In this document: positions 24,604-37,907 of the stretch, piece after piece
Position numbering within the stretch: position 1 is the stretch's first letter
Layout of the letters: each line of letters opens with the position of its first letter
Translations under genes and position numbers: made by a program
Assembly (NCBI GenBank): GCA_036937835.1
Contig: CM072876.1
Coordinates: 18,164,001-18,228,000, forward strand
DNA from: Pampus argenteus
Taxonomy: Eukaryota; Chordata; Actinopteri; Scombriformes; Stromateidae
Reading direction: 5' to 3'
Length of the DNA stretch: 64,000 bases
The notes under the pieces: model-generated
Databases searched by the model: none
The model's input: the letters and a program-made list of their open reading frames with translations, nothing else
What the model was told of the DNA's origin: nothing

Positions 24604-26800
24604 TTTGCCATCAACAAGTAACTGATTTCTAATGATTAGGAGCACAAAACTCACTTCTGAGAGCTTCCTGCAGCTTTTACTGTAACATTTGTAAAAATTG
24701 CTTTCTCTCAGGCCAAAACTGACAACTACAGTTTTTCTTAAACAAGGAGCAAAATTTTCAATCAAAACCATGTTTGCCATCAACAAGTAACTGATTTCTA
24801 ATGATTAGAAGCACAAAACTCACTTCTGAGAGCTTCCTGCAGCTTTTACTGTAACATTTGTAAAAATAGCTTTCTCTCAGGCCAAAACTGACAACTACAG
24901 TTTTTCTTAAACAACAAGCAATATTTTCAATCAAAACCATGTTTGCCATCAACAAGTAACTGATTTCTAATGATTAGGAGCACAAAACTCACTTCTGAGA
25001 GCTTCCTGCAGCTTTTACTGTAACATTTGTAAAAATTGCTTTCTCTCAGGCCAAAACTGACAACTACAGTTTTTCTTAAACAAGGAGCAAAATTTTCAAT
25101 CAAAACCATGTTTGCCATCAACAAGTAACTGATTTCTAATGATTAGAAGCACAAAACTCACTTCTGAGAGCTTCCTGCAGCTTTTACTGTAACATTTGTA
25201 AAAATAGCTTTCTCTCAGGCCAAAACTGACAACTACAGTTTTTCTTAAACAACAAGCAATATTTTCAATCAAAACCATGTTTGCCATCAACAAGTAACTG
25301 ATTTCTAATGATTAGGAGCACAAAACTCACTTCTGAGAGCTTCCTGCAGCTTTTACTGTAACATTTGTAAAAAATGCTTTCTCTCAGGCCAAAACTGACA
25401 ACTACAGTTTTTCTTAAACAAGGAGCAATATTTTCAATCAAAACCATGTTTGCCATCAACAAGTAACTGATTTCTAATGATTAGGAGCACAAAACTCACT
25501 TCTGAGAGCTTCCTGCAACTTTTACTGTAACATTTGTAAAAATAGCTTTCTCTCAGGCCAAAACTGACAACTACAGTTTTTCTTAAACAACAAGCAATAT
25601 TTTCAATCAAAACCATGTTTGCCATCAACAAGTAACTGATTTCTAATGATTAGGAGCACAAAACTCACTTCTGAGAGCTTCCTGCAGCTTTTACTGTAAC
25701 ATTTGTAAAAAATGCTTTCTCTCAGGCCAAAACTGACAACTACAGTTTTTCTTAAACAAGGAGCAATATTTTCAATCAAAACCATGTTTGCCATCAACAA
25801 GTAACTGATTTCTAATGATTAGGAGCACAAAACTCACTTCTGAGAGCTTCCTGCAACTTTTACTGTAACATTTGTAAAAATAGCTTTCTCTCAGGCCAAA
25901 ACTGACAACTACAGTTTTTCTTAAACAACAAGCAATATTTTCAATCAAAACCATGTTTGCCATCAACAAGTAACTGATTTCTAATGATTAGGAGCACAAA
26001 ACTCACTTCTGAGAGCTTCCTGCAGCTTTTACTGTAACATTTGTAAAAAATGCTTTCTCTCAGGCCAAAACTGACAACTACAGTTTTTCTTAAACAAGGA
26101 GCAATATTTTCAATCAAAACCATGTTTGCCATCAACAAGTAACTGATTTCTAATGATTAGGAGCACAAAACTCACTTCTGAGAGCTTCCTGCAGCTTTTA
26201 CTGTAACATTTGTAAAAATAGCTTTCTCTCAGGCCAAAACTGACAACTACAGTTTTTCTTAAACAACAAGCAATATTTTCAATCAAAACCATGTTTGCCA
26301 TCAACAAGTAACTGATTTCTAATGATTAGGAGCACAAAACTCACTTCTGAGAGCTTCCTGCAGCTTTTACTGTAACATTTGTAAAAAATAGCTTTCTCTC
26401 AGGCCAAAATGACAACTACAGTTTTTCTTAAACAACAAGCAATATTTTCAATCAAAACCATGTTTGCCATCAACAAGTAACTGATTTCTAATGATTAGGA
26501 GCACAAAACTCACTTCTGAGAGCTTCCTGCAGCTTTTACTGTAACATTTGTAAAAATAGCTTTCTCTCAGGCCAAAACTGACAACTACAGTTTTTCTTAA
26601 ACAACAAGCAATATTTTCAATCAAAACCATGTTTGCCATCAACAAGTAACTGATTTCTAATGATTAGGAGCACAAAACTCACTTCTGAGAGCTTCCTGCA
26701 GCTTTTACTGTAACATTTGTAAAAAATAGCTTTCTCTCAGGCCAAAATGACAACTACAGTTTTTCTTAAACAACAAGCAATATTTTCAATCAAAACCATG
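24604..26800 (+). repeat. 338-bp dimer tract (class B, 2 x 169 bp)
   Basis: Two 169-bp monomer types alternate. One ends in AACAAGGAGCAAT or AACAAGGAGCAAA, the other in AACAACAAGCAAT, so the true period is 338 bp. Dimer starts fall at 24,604, 24,942, 25,280, 25,618 and 25,956, and the rhythm continues to about 26,800 with AAAAAATAGC/CCAAAATGAC monomers. Variants such as AAAAATTGC (first two dimers), AAAAAATGC (next three) and CTGCAACTTTT (near 25,515 and 25,853) show that single dimers were amplified in place. Confidence 0.92.
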
Positions 26801-28330
26801 TTTGCCATCAACAAGTAACTGATTTCTAATGATTAGGACCAAAAAACTCACTTCTGAGAGCTTCCTGCAGCTTTTACTGTAACATTTGTAAAAATAGCTT
26901 TCTCTCAGGCCAAAACTGACAACTACAGTTTTTCTTAAACAAGGAGCAATATTTTCAATCAAAACCATGTTTGCCATCAACAAGTAACTGATTTCTAATG
27001 ATTAGGACCAAAAAACTCACTTCTGAGAGCTTCCTGCAGCTTTTACTGTAACATTTGTAAAAATAGCTTTCTCTCGGCGAGAGAAGGCCAAAACTGACAA
27101 CTACAGTTTTTCTTAAACAAGGAGCAATATTTTCAATCAAAACCATGTTTGCCATCAACAAGTAACTGATTTCTAATGATTAGGAGCACAAAACTCACTT
27201 CTGAGAGCTTCCTGCAGCTTTTACTGTAACATTTGTAAAAATTGCTTTCTCTCAGGCCAAAACTGACAACTACAGTTTTTCTTAAACAACAAGCAATATT
27301 TTCAATCAAAACCATGTTTGCCATCAACAAGTAACTGATTTCTAATGATTAGGAGCACAAAACTCACTTCTGAGAGCTTCCTGCAGCTTTTACTGTAACA
27401 TTTGTAAAAAATGCTTTCTCTCAGGCCAAAACTGACAACTACAGTTTTTCTTAAACAAGGAGCAATATTTTCAATCAAAACCATGTTTGCCATCAACAAG
27501 TAACTGATTTCTAATGATTAGGAGCACAAAACTCACTTCTGAGAGCTTCCTGCAGCTTTTACTGTAACATTTGTAAAAATAGCTTTCTCTCAGGCCAAAA
27601 CTGACAACTACAGTTTTTCTTAAACAACAAGCAATATTTTCAATCAAAACCATGTTTGCCATCAACAAGTAACTGATTTCTAATGATTAGGAGCACAAAA
27701 CTCACTTCTGAGAGCTTCCTGCAGCTTTTACTGTAACATTTGTAAAAATTGCTTTCTCTCAGGCCAAAACTGACAACTACAGTTTTTCTTAAACAAGGAG
27801 CAAAATTTTCAATCAAAACCATGTTTGCCATCAACAAGTAACTGATTTCTAATGATTAGAAGCACAAAACTCACTTCTGAGAGCTTCCTGCAGCTTTTAC
27901 TGTAACATTTGTAAAAATAGCTTTCTCTCAGGCCAAAACTGACAACTACAGTTTTTCTTAAACAACAAGCAATATTTTCAATCAAAACCATGTTTGCCAT
28001 CAACAAGTAACTGATTTCTAATGATTAGGAGCACAAAACTCACTTCTGAGAGCTTCCTGCAGCTTTTACTGTAACATTTGTAAAAATTGCTTTCTCTCAG
28101 GCCAAAACTGACAACTACAGTTTTTCTTAAACAAGGAGCAAAATTTTCAATCAAAACCATGTTTGCCATCAACAAGTAACTGATTTCTAATGATTAGAAG
28201 CACAAAACTCACTTCTGAGAGCTTCCTGCAGCTTTTACTGTAACATTTGTAAAAATAGCTTTCTCTCAGGCCAAAACTGACAACTACAGTTTTTCTTAAA
28301 CAACAAGCAATATTTTCAATCAAAACCATG
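26801..28330 (+). repeat. Class B tract containing an isolated class A monomer
   Basis: At 26,970-27,147 one 178-bp monomer with the intact GGC dyad (near 27,077) sits among class B copies. It is followed by 169-bp monomers with AAAAATTGC, AAAAAATGC and GAAGCACAAAAC variants. Bases 26,970-27,993 recur at 44,430-45,453 (offset 17,460 bp), including the isolated class A monomer. Confidence 0.88.
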
Positions 28331-31300
28331 TTTGCCATCAACAAGTAACTGATTTCTAATGATTAGGAGCACAAAACTCACTTCTGAGAGCTTCCTGCAG
28401 CTTTTACTGTAACATTTGTAAAAAATGCTTTCTCTCAGGCCAAAACTGACAACTACAGTTTTTCTTAAACAAGGAGCAATATTTTCAATCAAAACCATGT
28501 TTGCCATCAACAAGTAACTGATTTCTAATGATTAGGAGCACAAAACTCACTTCTGAGAGCTTCCTGCAGCTTTTACTGTAACATTTGTAAAAATAGCTTT
28601 CTCTCAGGCCAAAACTGACAACTACAGTTTTTCTTAAACAACAAGCAATATTTTCAATCAAAACCATGTTTGCCATCAACAAGTAACTGATTTCTAATGA
28701 TTAGGAGCACAAAACTCACTTCTGAGAGCTTCCTGCAGCTTTTACTGTAACATTTGTAAAAAATAGCTTTCTCTCAGGCCAAAATGACAACTACAGTTTT
28801 TCTTAAACAACAAGCAATATTTTCAATCAAAACCATGTTTGCCATCAACAAGTAACTGATTTCTAATGATTAGGACCAAAAAACTCACTTCTGAGAGCTT
28901 CCTGCAGCTTTTACTGTAACATTTGTAAAAATAGCTTTCTCTCAGCAAGAGAAGGTCAAAACTGACAACTACAGTTTTTCTTAAACAAGGAGCAATATTT
29001 TCAATCAAAACCATGTTTGCCATCAACAAGTAACTGATTTCTAATGATTAGGACCAAAAAACTCACTTCTGAGAGCTTCCTGCAGCTTTTACTGTAACAT
29101 TTGTAAAAATAGCTTTCTCTCAGGCCAAAATGACAACTACAGTTTTTCTTAAACAACAAGCAATATTTTCAATCAAAACCATGTTTGCCATCAACAAGTA
29201 ACTGATTTCTAATGATTAGGAGCACAAAACTCACTTCTGAGAGCTTCCTGCAGCTTTTACTGTAACATTTGTAAAAATCGCTTTCTCTCAGACCAAAACT
29301 GACAACTACAGTTTTTCTTAAACAAGGAGCAATATTTTCAATCAAAACCATGTTTGCCATCAACAAGTAACTGATTTCTAATGATTAGGACCAAAAAACT
29401 CACTTCTGAGAGCTTCCTGCAGCTTTTACTGTAACATTTGTAAAAATAGCTTTCTCTCAGCGAGAGAAGGTCAAAACTGACAACTACAGTTTTTCTTAAA
29501 CAACAAGCAATATTTTCAATCAAAACCATGTTTGCCATCAACAAGTAACTGATTTCTAATGATTAGGAGCACAAAACTCACTTCTGAGAGCTTCCTGCAG
29601 CTTTTACTGTAACATTTGTAAAAATAGCTTTCTCTCAGGCCAAAACTGACAACTACAGTTTTTCTTAAACAACAAGCAATATTTTCAATCAAAACCATGT
29701 TTGCCATCAACAAGTAACTGATTTCTAATGATTAGGAGCACAAAACTCACTTCTGAGAGCTTCCTGCAGCTTTTACTGTAACATTTGTAAAAAATGCTTT
29801 CTCTCAGGCCAAAACTGACAACTACAGTTTTTCTTAAACAAGGAGCAATATTTTCAATCAAAACCATGTTTGCCATCAACAAGTAACTGATTTCTAATGA
29901 TTAGGAGCACAAAACTCACTTCTGAGAGCTTCCTGCAGCTTTTACTGTAACATTTGTAAAAATCGCTTTCTCTCAGACCAAAACTGACAACTACAGTTTT
30001 TCTTAAACAACAAGCAATATTTTCAATCAAAACCATGTTTGCCATCAACAAGTAACTGATTTCTAATGATTAGGAGCACAAAACTCACTTCTGAGAGCTT
30101 CCTGCAGCTTTTACTGTAACATTTGTAAAAAATAGCTTTCTCTCAGGCCAAAATGACAACTACAGTTTTTCTTAAACAACAAGCAATATTTTCAATCAAA
30201 ACCATGTTTGCCATCAACAAGTAACTGATTTCTAATGATTAGGAGCACAAAACTCACTTCTGAGAGCTTCCTGCAGCTTTTACTGTAACATTTGTAAAAA
30301 ATAGCTTTCTCTCAGGCCAAAATGACAACTACAGTTTTTCTTAAACAACAAGCAATATTTTCAATCAAAACCATGTTTGCCATCAACAAGTAACTGATTT
30401 CTAATGATTGGACCATAAAACTCACTTCTGAGAGCTTCCTGCAGCTTTTACTGTAACATTTGTAAAAATAGCTTTCTCTCAGCGAGAGAAGGTCAAAACT
30501 GACAACTACAGTTTTTCTTAAACAAGGAGCAATATTTTCAATCAAAACCATGTTTGCCATCAACAAGTAACTGATTTCTAATGATTAGGACCAAAAAACT
30601 CACTTCTGAGAGCTTCCTGCAGCTTTTACTGTAACATTTGTAAAAATAGCTTTCTCTCAGGCCAAAATGACAACTACAGTTTTTCTTAAACAACAAGCAT
30701 TATTTTAAATCAAAACCATGTTTGCCATCAACAAGTAACTGATTTCTAATGATTAGGAGCACAAAACTCACTTCTGAGAGCTTCCTGCAGCTGTTACTGT
30801 AACATTTGTAAAAATAGCTTTCTCTCTGTGAGAGAAGGCCAAAACTGACAACTACAGTTTTTCTTAAACAAGGAGCAATATTTTCAATCAAAACCATGTT
30901 TGCCATCAACAAGTAACTGATTTCTAATGATTAGGACCAAAAAACTCACTTCTGAGAGCTTCCTGCAGCTTTTACTGTAACATTTGTAAAAATAGCTTTC
31001 TCTCAGTGAGAGAAGGTCAAAACTGACAACTACAGTTTTTCTTAAACAACAAGCAATATTTTCAATCAAAACCATGTTTGCCATCAACAAGTAACTGATT
31101 TCTAATGATTAGGAGCACAAAACTCACTTCTGAGAGCTTCCTGCAGCTTTTACTGTAACATTTGTAAAAAAATGCTTTCTCTCAGGCCAAAACTGACAAC
31201 TACAGTTTTTCTTAAACAAGGAGCAATATTTTCAATCAAAACCATGTTTGCCATCAACAAGTAACTGATTTCTAATGATTAGGAGCACAAAACTCACTTC

Positions 31301-31753
31301 TGAGAGCTTCCTGCAACTTTTACTGTAACATTTGTAAAAATAGCTTTCTCTCAGGCCAAAACTGACAACTACAGTTTTTCTTAAACAACAAGCAATATTT
31401 TCAATCAAAACCATGTTTGCCATCAACAAGTAACTGATTTCTAATGATTAGGAGCACAAAACTCACTTCTGAGAGCTTCCTGCAGCTTTTACTGTAACAT
31501 TTGTAAAAATTGCTTTCTCTCAGGCCAAAACTGACAACTACAGTTTTTCTTAAACAAGGAGCAAAATTTTCAATCAAAACCATGTTTGCCATCAACAAGT
31601 AACTGATTTCTAATGATTAGAAGCACAAAACTCACTTCTGAGAGCTTCCTGCAGCTTTTACTGTAACATTTGTAAAAATAGCTTTCTCTCAGGCCAAAAC
31701 TGACAACTACAGTTTTTCTTAAACAACAAGCAATATTTTCAATCAAAACCATG
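28331..31753 (+). repeat. HOR-B copy 1 (3,423 bp to the next copy)
   Basis: Ordered variants are an AAAAAATGC monomer, an AAAAAATAGC/CCAAAATGAC monomer, a CTCTCAGCAAGAG monomer near 28,941, AAAAATCGC with CAGACC near 29,275, a CTCTCAGCGAGAG monomer near 29,457, a second TCGC/CAGACC copy near 29,961, the GATTGGACC monomer (30,376-30,552, 177 bp), a GCATTATTTTAAATC junction near 30,698, a CTCTCTGTGAGAG monomer near 30,824 and a CTCTCAGTGAGAG monomer near 31,002. The order recurs from 31,754, 38,946 and 47,199. Confidence 0.9.
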
Positions 31754-31922
31754 TTTGCCATCAACAAGTAACTGATTTCTAATGATTAGGAGCACAAAAC
31801 TCACTTCTGAGAGCTTCCTGCAGCTTTTACTGTAACATTTGTAAAAAATGCTTTCTCTCAGGCCAAAACTGACAACTACAGTTTTTCTTAAACAAGGAGC
31901 AATATTTTCAATCAAAACCATG

Positions 31923-32091
31923 TTTGCCATCAACAAGTAACTGATTTCTAATGATTAGGAGCACAAAACTCACTTCTGAGAGCTTCCTGCAGCTTTTACT
32001 GTAACATTTGTAAAAATAGCTTTCTCTCAGGCCAAAACTGACAACTACAGTTTTTCTTAAACAACAAGCAATATTTTCAATCAAAACCATG
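31923..32091 (+). repeat. Representative class B monomer, 169 bp
   Basis: This is a typical class B copy. Compared with class A it lacks exactly GGCGAGAGA (class A positions 107-115), leaving CTCTCAGGCC, so the 17-bp dyad and both CpGs are gone. It also carries the class-diagnostic GGAGCACAAAACTC in place of the class A GGAGCAAAAAACTC or GGACC forms, and AACAACAAGCAAT in place of AACAAGGAGCAAT near its 3' end. Class B copies dominate from about 24 kb to the end of the window. Sub-variants differ mostly in the A-tract before GCTTTCTCTC: AAAAATAGC, AAAAATTGC, AAAAAATGC, AAAAATCGC or AAAAAATAGC. Confidence 0.95.
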
Positions 32092-33806
32092 TTTGCCATC
32101 AACAAGTAACTGATTTCTAATGATTAGGAGCACAAAACTCACTTCTGAGAGCTTCCTGCAGCTTTTACTGTAACATTTGTAAAAAATAGCTTTCTCTCAG
32201 GCCAAAATGACAACTACAGTTTTTCTTAAACAACAAGCAATATTTTTAATCAAAACCATGTTTGCCATCAACAAGTAACTGATTTCTAATGATTAGGACC
32301 AAAAAACTCACTTCTGAGAGCTTCCTGCAGCTTTTACTGTAACATTTGTAAAAATAGCTTTCTCTCAGCAAGAGAAGGTCAAAACTGACAACTACAGTTT
32401 TTCTTAAACAAGGAGCAATATTTTCAATCAAAACCATGTTTGCCATCAACAAGTAACTGATTTCTAATGATTAGGACCAAAAAACTCACTTCTGAGAGCT
32501 TCCTGCAGCTTTTACTGTAACATTTGTAAAAATAGCTTTCTCTCAGGCCAAAATGACAACTACAGTTTTTCTTAAACAACAAGCAATATTTTCAATCAAA
32601 ACCATGTTTGCCATCAACAAGTAACTGATTTCTAATGATTAGGAGCACAAAACTCACTTCTGAGAGCTTCCTGCAGCTTTTACTGTAACATTTGTAAAAA
32701 TCGCTTTCTCTCAGACCAAAACTGACAACTACAGTTTTTCTTAAACAAGGAGCAATATTTTCAATCAAAACCATGTTTGCCATCAACAAGTAACTGATTT
32801 CTAATGATTAGGACCAAAAAACTCACTTCTGAGAGCTTCCTGCAGCTTTTACTGTAACATTTGTAAAAATAGCTTTCTCTCAGCGAGAGAAGGTCAAAAC
32901 TGACAACTACAGTTTTTCTTAAACAACAAGCAATATTTTCAATCAAAACCATGTTTGCCATCAACAAGTAACTGATTTCTAATGATTAGGAGCACAAAAC
33001 TCACTTCTGAGAGCTTCCTGCAGCTTTTACTGTAACATTTGTAAAAATAGCTTTCTCTCAGGCCAAAACTGACAACTACAGTTTTTCTTAAACAACAAGC
33101 AATATTTTCAATCAAAACCATGTTTGCCATCAACAAGTAACTGATTTCTAATGATTAGGAGCACAAAACTCACTTCTGAGAGCTTCCTGCAGCTTTTACT
33201 GTAACATTTGTAAAAAATGCTTTCTCTCAGGCCAAAACTGACAACTACAGTTTTTCTTAAACAAGGAGCAATATTTTCAATCAAAACCATGTTTGCCATC
33301 AACAAGTAACTGATTTCTAATGATTAGGAGCACAAAACTCACTTCTGAGAGCTTCCTGCAGCTTTTACTGTAACATTTGTAAAAATCGCTTTCTCTCAGA
33401 CCAAAACTGACAACTACAGTTTTTCTTAAACAACAAGCAATATTTTCAATCAAAACCATGTTTGCCATCAACAAGTAACTGATTTCTAATGATTAGGAGC
33501 ACAAAACTCACTTCTGAGAGCTTCCTGCAGCTTTTACTGTAACATTTGTAAAAAATAGCTTTCTCTCAGGCCAAAATGACAACTACAGTTTTTCTTAAAC
33601 AACAAGCAATATTTTCAATCAAAACCATGTTTGCCATCAACAAGTAACTGATTTCTAATGATTGGACCATAAAACTCACTTCTGAGAGCTTCCTGCAGCT
33701 TTTACTGTAACATTTGTAAAAATAGCTTTCTCTCAGCGAGAGAAGGTCAAAACTGACAACTACAGTTTTTCTTAAACAAGGAGCAATATTTTCAATCAAA
33801 ACCATG

Positions 33807-36375
33807 TTTGCCATCAACAAGTAACTGATTTCTAATGATTAGGACCAAAAAACTCACTTCTGAGAGCTTCCTGCAGCTTTTACTGTAACATTTGTAAAAA
33901 TAGCTTTCTCTCAGGCCAAAATGACAACTACAGTTTTTCTTAAACAACAAGCATTATTTTAAATCAAAACCATGTTTGCCATCAACAAGTAACTGATTTC
34001 TAATGATTAGGAGCACAAAACTCACTTCTGAGAGCTTCCTGCAGCTGTTACTGTAACATTTGTAAAAATAGCTTTCTCTCTGTGAGAGAAGGCCAAAACT
34101 GACAACTACAGTTTTTCTTAAACAAGGAGCAATATTTTCAATCAAAACCATGTTTGCCATCAACAAGTAACTGATTTCTAATGATTAGGACCAAAAAACT
34201 CACTTCTGAGAGCTTCCTGCAGCTTTTACTGTAACATTTGTAAAAATAGCTTTCTCTCAGTGAGAGAAGGTCAAAACTGACAACTACAGTTTTTCTTAAA
34301 CAACAAGCAATATTTTCAATCAAAACCATGTTTGCCATCAACAAGTAACTGATTTCTAATGATTAGGAGCACAAAACTCACTTCTGAGAGCTTCCTGCAG
34401 CTTTTACTGTAACATTTGTAAAAAATGCTTTCTCTCAGGCCAAAACTGACAACTACAGTTTTTCTTAAACAAGGAGCAATATTTTCAATCAAAACCATGT
34501 TTGCCATCAACAAGTAACTGATTTCTAATGATTAGGAGCACAAAACTCACTTCTGAGAGCTTCCTGCAGCTTTTACTGTAACATTTGTAAAAATAGCTTT
34601 CTCTCAGGCCAAAACTGACAACTACAGTTTTTCTTAAACAACAAGCAATATTTTCAATCAAAACCATGTTTGCCATCAACAAGTAACTGATTTCTAATGA
34701 TTAGGAGCACAAAACTCACTTCTGAGAGCTTCCTGCAGCTTTTACTGTAACATTTGTAAAAAATGCTTTCTCTCAGGCCAAAACTGACAACTACAGTTTT
34801 TCTTAAACAAGGAGCAATATTTTCAATCAAAACCATGTTTGCCATCAACAAGTAACTGATTTCTAATGATTAGGAGCACAAAACTCACTTCTGAGAGCTT
34901 CCTGCAGCTTTTACTGTAACATTTGTAAAAATCGCTTTCTCTCAGACCAAAACTGACAACTACAGTTTTTCTTAAACAACAAGCAATATTTTCAATCAAA
35001 ACCATGTTTGCCATCAACAAGTAACTGATTTCTAATGATTAGGAGCACAAAACTCACTTCTGAGAGCTTCCTGCAGCTTTTACTGTAACATTTGTAAAAA
35101 TCGCTTTCTCTCAGACCAAAACTGACAACTACAGTTTTTCTTAAACAAGGAGCAATATTTTCAATCAAAACCATGTTTGCCATCAACAAGTAACTGATTT
35201 CTAATGATTAGGACCAAAAAACTCACTTCTGAGAGCTTCCTGCAGCTTTTACTGTAACATTTGTAAAAATAGCTTTCTCTCAGCGAGAGAAGGTCAAAAC
35301 TGACAACTACAGTTTTTCTTAAACAACAAGCAATATTTTCAATCAAAACCATGTTTGCCATCAACAAGTAACTGATTTCTAATGATTAGGAGCACAAAAC
35401 TCACTTCTGAGAGCTTCCTGCAGCTTTTACTGTAACATTTGTAAAAATAGCTTTCTCTCAGGCCAAAACTGACAACTACAGTTTTTCTTAAACAACAAGC
35501 AATATTTTCAATCAAAACCATGTTTGCCATCAACAAGTAACTGATTTCTAATGATTAGGAGCACAAAACTCACTTCTGAGAGCTTCCTGCAGCTTTTACT
35601 GTAACATTTGTAAAAAATGCTTTCTCTCAGGCCAAAACTGACAACTACAGTTTTTCTTAAACAAGGAGCAATATTTTCAATCAAAACCATGTTTGCCATC
35701 AACAAGTAACTGATTTCTAATGATTAGGAGCACAAAACTCACTTCTGAGAGCTTCCTGCAGCTTTTACTGTAACATTTGTAAAAATCGCTTTCTCTCAGA
35801 CCAAAACTGACAACTACAGTTTTTCTTAAACAACAAGCAATATTTTCAATCAAAACCATGTTTGCCATCAACAAGTAACTGATTTCTAATGATTAGGAGC
35901 ACAAAACTCACTTCTGAGAGCTTCCTGCAGCTTTTACTGTAACATTTGTAAAAAATAGCTTTCTCTCAGGCCAAAATGACAACTACAGTTTTTCTTAAAC
36001 AACAAGCAATATTTTCAATCAAAACCATGTTTGCCATAAACAAGTAACTGATTTCTAATGATTAGGAGCACAAAACTCACTTCTGAGAGCTTCCTGCAGC
36101 TTTTACTGTAACATTTGTAAAAAATAGCTTTCTCTCAGGCCAAAATGACAACTACAGTTTTTCTTAAACAACAAGCAATATTTTCAATCAAAACCATGTT
36201 TGCCATCAACAAGTAACTGATTTCTAATGATTGGACCATAAAACTCACTTCTGAGAGCTTCCTGCAGCTTTTACTGTAACATTTGTAAAAATAGCTTTCT
36301 CTCAGCGAGAGAAGGTCAAAACTGACAACTACAGTTTTTCTTAAACAAGGAGCAATATTTTCAATCAAAACCATG
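33807..36375 (+). repeat. 2,569-bp shortened HOR-B unit
   Basis: From the end of the GATTGGACC monomer at 33,806 to the end of the next one at 36,375 the unit is 2,569 bp. It is shorter than the HOR-B spacing of about 3.25-3.42 kb because the run with the CTCTCAGCAAGAG monomer is missing and two TCGC/CAGACC monomers stand side by side (34,838-35,175). The same shortened unit recurs at 41,168-43,736 with the same 2,569-bp length. Confidence 0.87.
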
Positions 36376-37907
36376 TTTGCCATCAACAAGTAACTGATTT
36401 CTAATGATTAGGACCAAAAAACTCACTTCTGAGAGCTTCCTGCAGCTTTTACTGTAACATTTGTAAAAATAGCTTTCTCTCAGGCCAAAATGACAACTAC
36501 AGTTTTTCTTAAACAACAAGCATTATTTTAAATCAAAACCATGTTTGCCATCAACAAGTAACTGATTTCTAATGATTAGGAGCACAAAACTCACTTCTGA
36601 GAGCTTCCTGCAGCTGTTACTGTAACATTTGTAAAAATAGCTTTCTCTCTGTGAGAGAAGGCCAAAACTGACAACTACAGTTTTTCTTAAACAAGGAGCA
36701 ATATTTTCAATCAAAACCATGTTTGCCATCAACAAGTAACTGATTTCTAATGATTAGGACCAAAAAACTCACTTCTGAGAGCTTCCTGCAGCTTTTACTG
36801 TAACATTTGTAAAAATAGCTTTCTCTCAGTGAGAGAAGGTCAAAACTGACAACTACAGTTTTTCTTAAACAACAAGCAATATTTTCAATCAAAACCATGT
36901 TTGCCATCAACAAGTAACTGATTTCTAATGATTAGGAGCACAAAACTCACTTCTGAGAGCTTCCTGCAACTTTTACTGTAACATTTGTAAAAATAGCTTT
37001 CTCTCAGGCCAAAACTGACAACTACAGTTTTTCTTAAACAACAAGCAATATTTTCAATCAAAACCATGTTTGCCATCAACAAGTAACTGATTTCTAATGA
37101 TTAGGAGCACAAAACTCACTTCTGAGAGCTTCCTGCAGCTTTTACTGTAACATTTGTAAAAATTGCTTTCTCTCAGGCCAAAACTGACAACTACAGTTTT
37201 TCTTAAACAAGGAGCAAAATTTTCAATCAAAACCATGTTTGCCATCAACAAGTAACTGATTTCTAATGATTAGAAGCACAAAACTCACTTCTGAGAGCTT
37301 CCTGCAGCTTTTACTGTAACATTTGTAAAAATAGCTTTCTCTCAGGCCAAAACTGACAACTACAGTTTTTCTTAAACAACAAGCAATATTTTCAATCAAA
37401 ACCATGTTTGCCATCAACAAGTAACTGATTTCTAATGATTAGGAGCACAAAACTCACTTCTGAGAGCTTCCTGCAGCTTTTACTGTAACATTTGTAAAAA
37501 ATGCTTTCTCTCAGGCCAAAACTGACAACTACAGTTTTTCTTAAACAAGGAGCAATATTTTCAATCAAAACCATGTTTGCCATCAACAAGTAACTGATTT
37601 CTAATGATTAGGAGCACAAAACTCACTTCTGAGAGCTTCCTGCAGCTTTTACTGTAACATTTGTAAAAATAGCTTTCTCTCAGGCCAAAACTGACAACTA
37701 CAGTTTTTCTTAAACAACAAGCAATATTTTCAATCAAAACCATGTTTGCCATCAACAAGTAACTGATTTCTAATGATTAGGAGCACAAAACTAACTTCTG
37801 AGAGCTTCCTGCAGCTTTTACTGTAACATTTGTAAAAAATAGCTTTCTCTCAGGCCAAAATGACAACTACAGTTTTTCTTAAACAACAAGCATTATTTTA
37901 AATCAAA
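36150..37907 (+). repeat. Recombinant junction between the two large copies
   Basis: The stretch repeats the GATTGGACC to CTCTCAGTGAGAG run of HOR-B, then five 169-bp monomers matching 31,247-32,092 at an offset of 5,653 bp. Before that the offset is 5,823 bp, so one monomer is missing at about 36,885. The GCATTATTTTAAATC and CTCTCTGTGAGAG pair then recurs 1,370 bp after its previous occurrence, starting the second large copy. CTAACTTCTG near 37,791 is a one-off change. Confidence 0.82.

Larger units (their letters stand above)
30715..36721 (+). repeat. About 6-kb segment, copy 1 of a large direct duplication
   Basis: The variant order here matches 37,908-44,082. The offset is 7,193 bp at the start, 7,192 bp after an extra A near 31,170 (an A7 tract where the other copy has A6), and 7,361 bp from about 33,470 on, where the second copy has one additional 169-bp monomer. 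The segment contains HOR-B copy 2 (from 31,754) and a shorter derived 2,569-bp unit. Confidence 0.9.
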
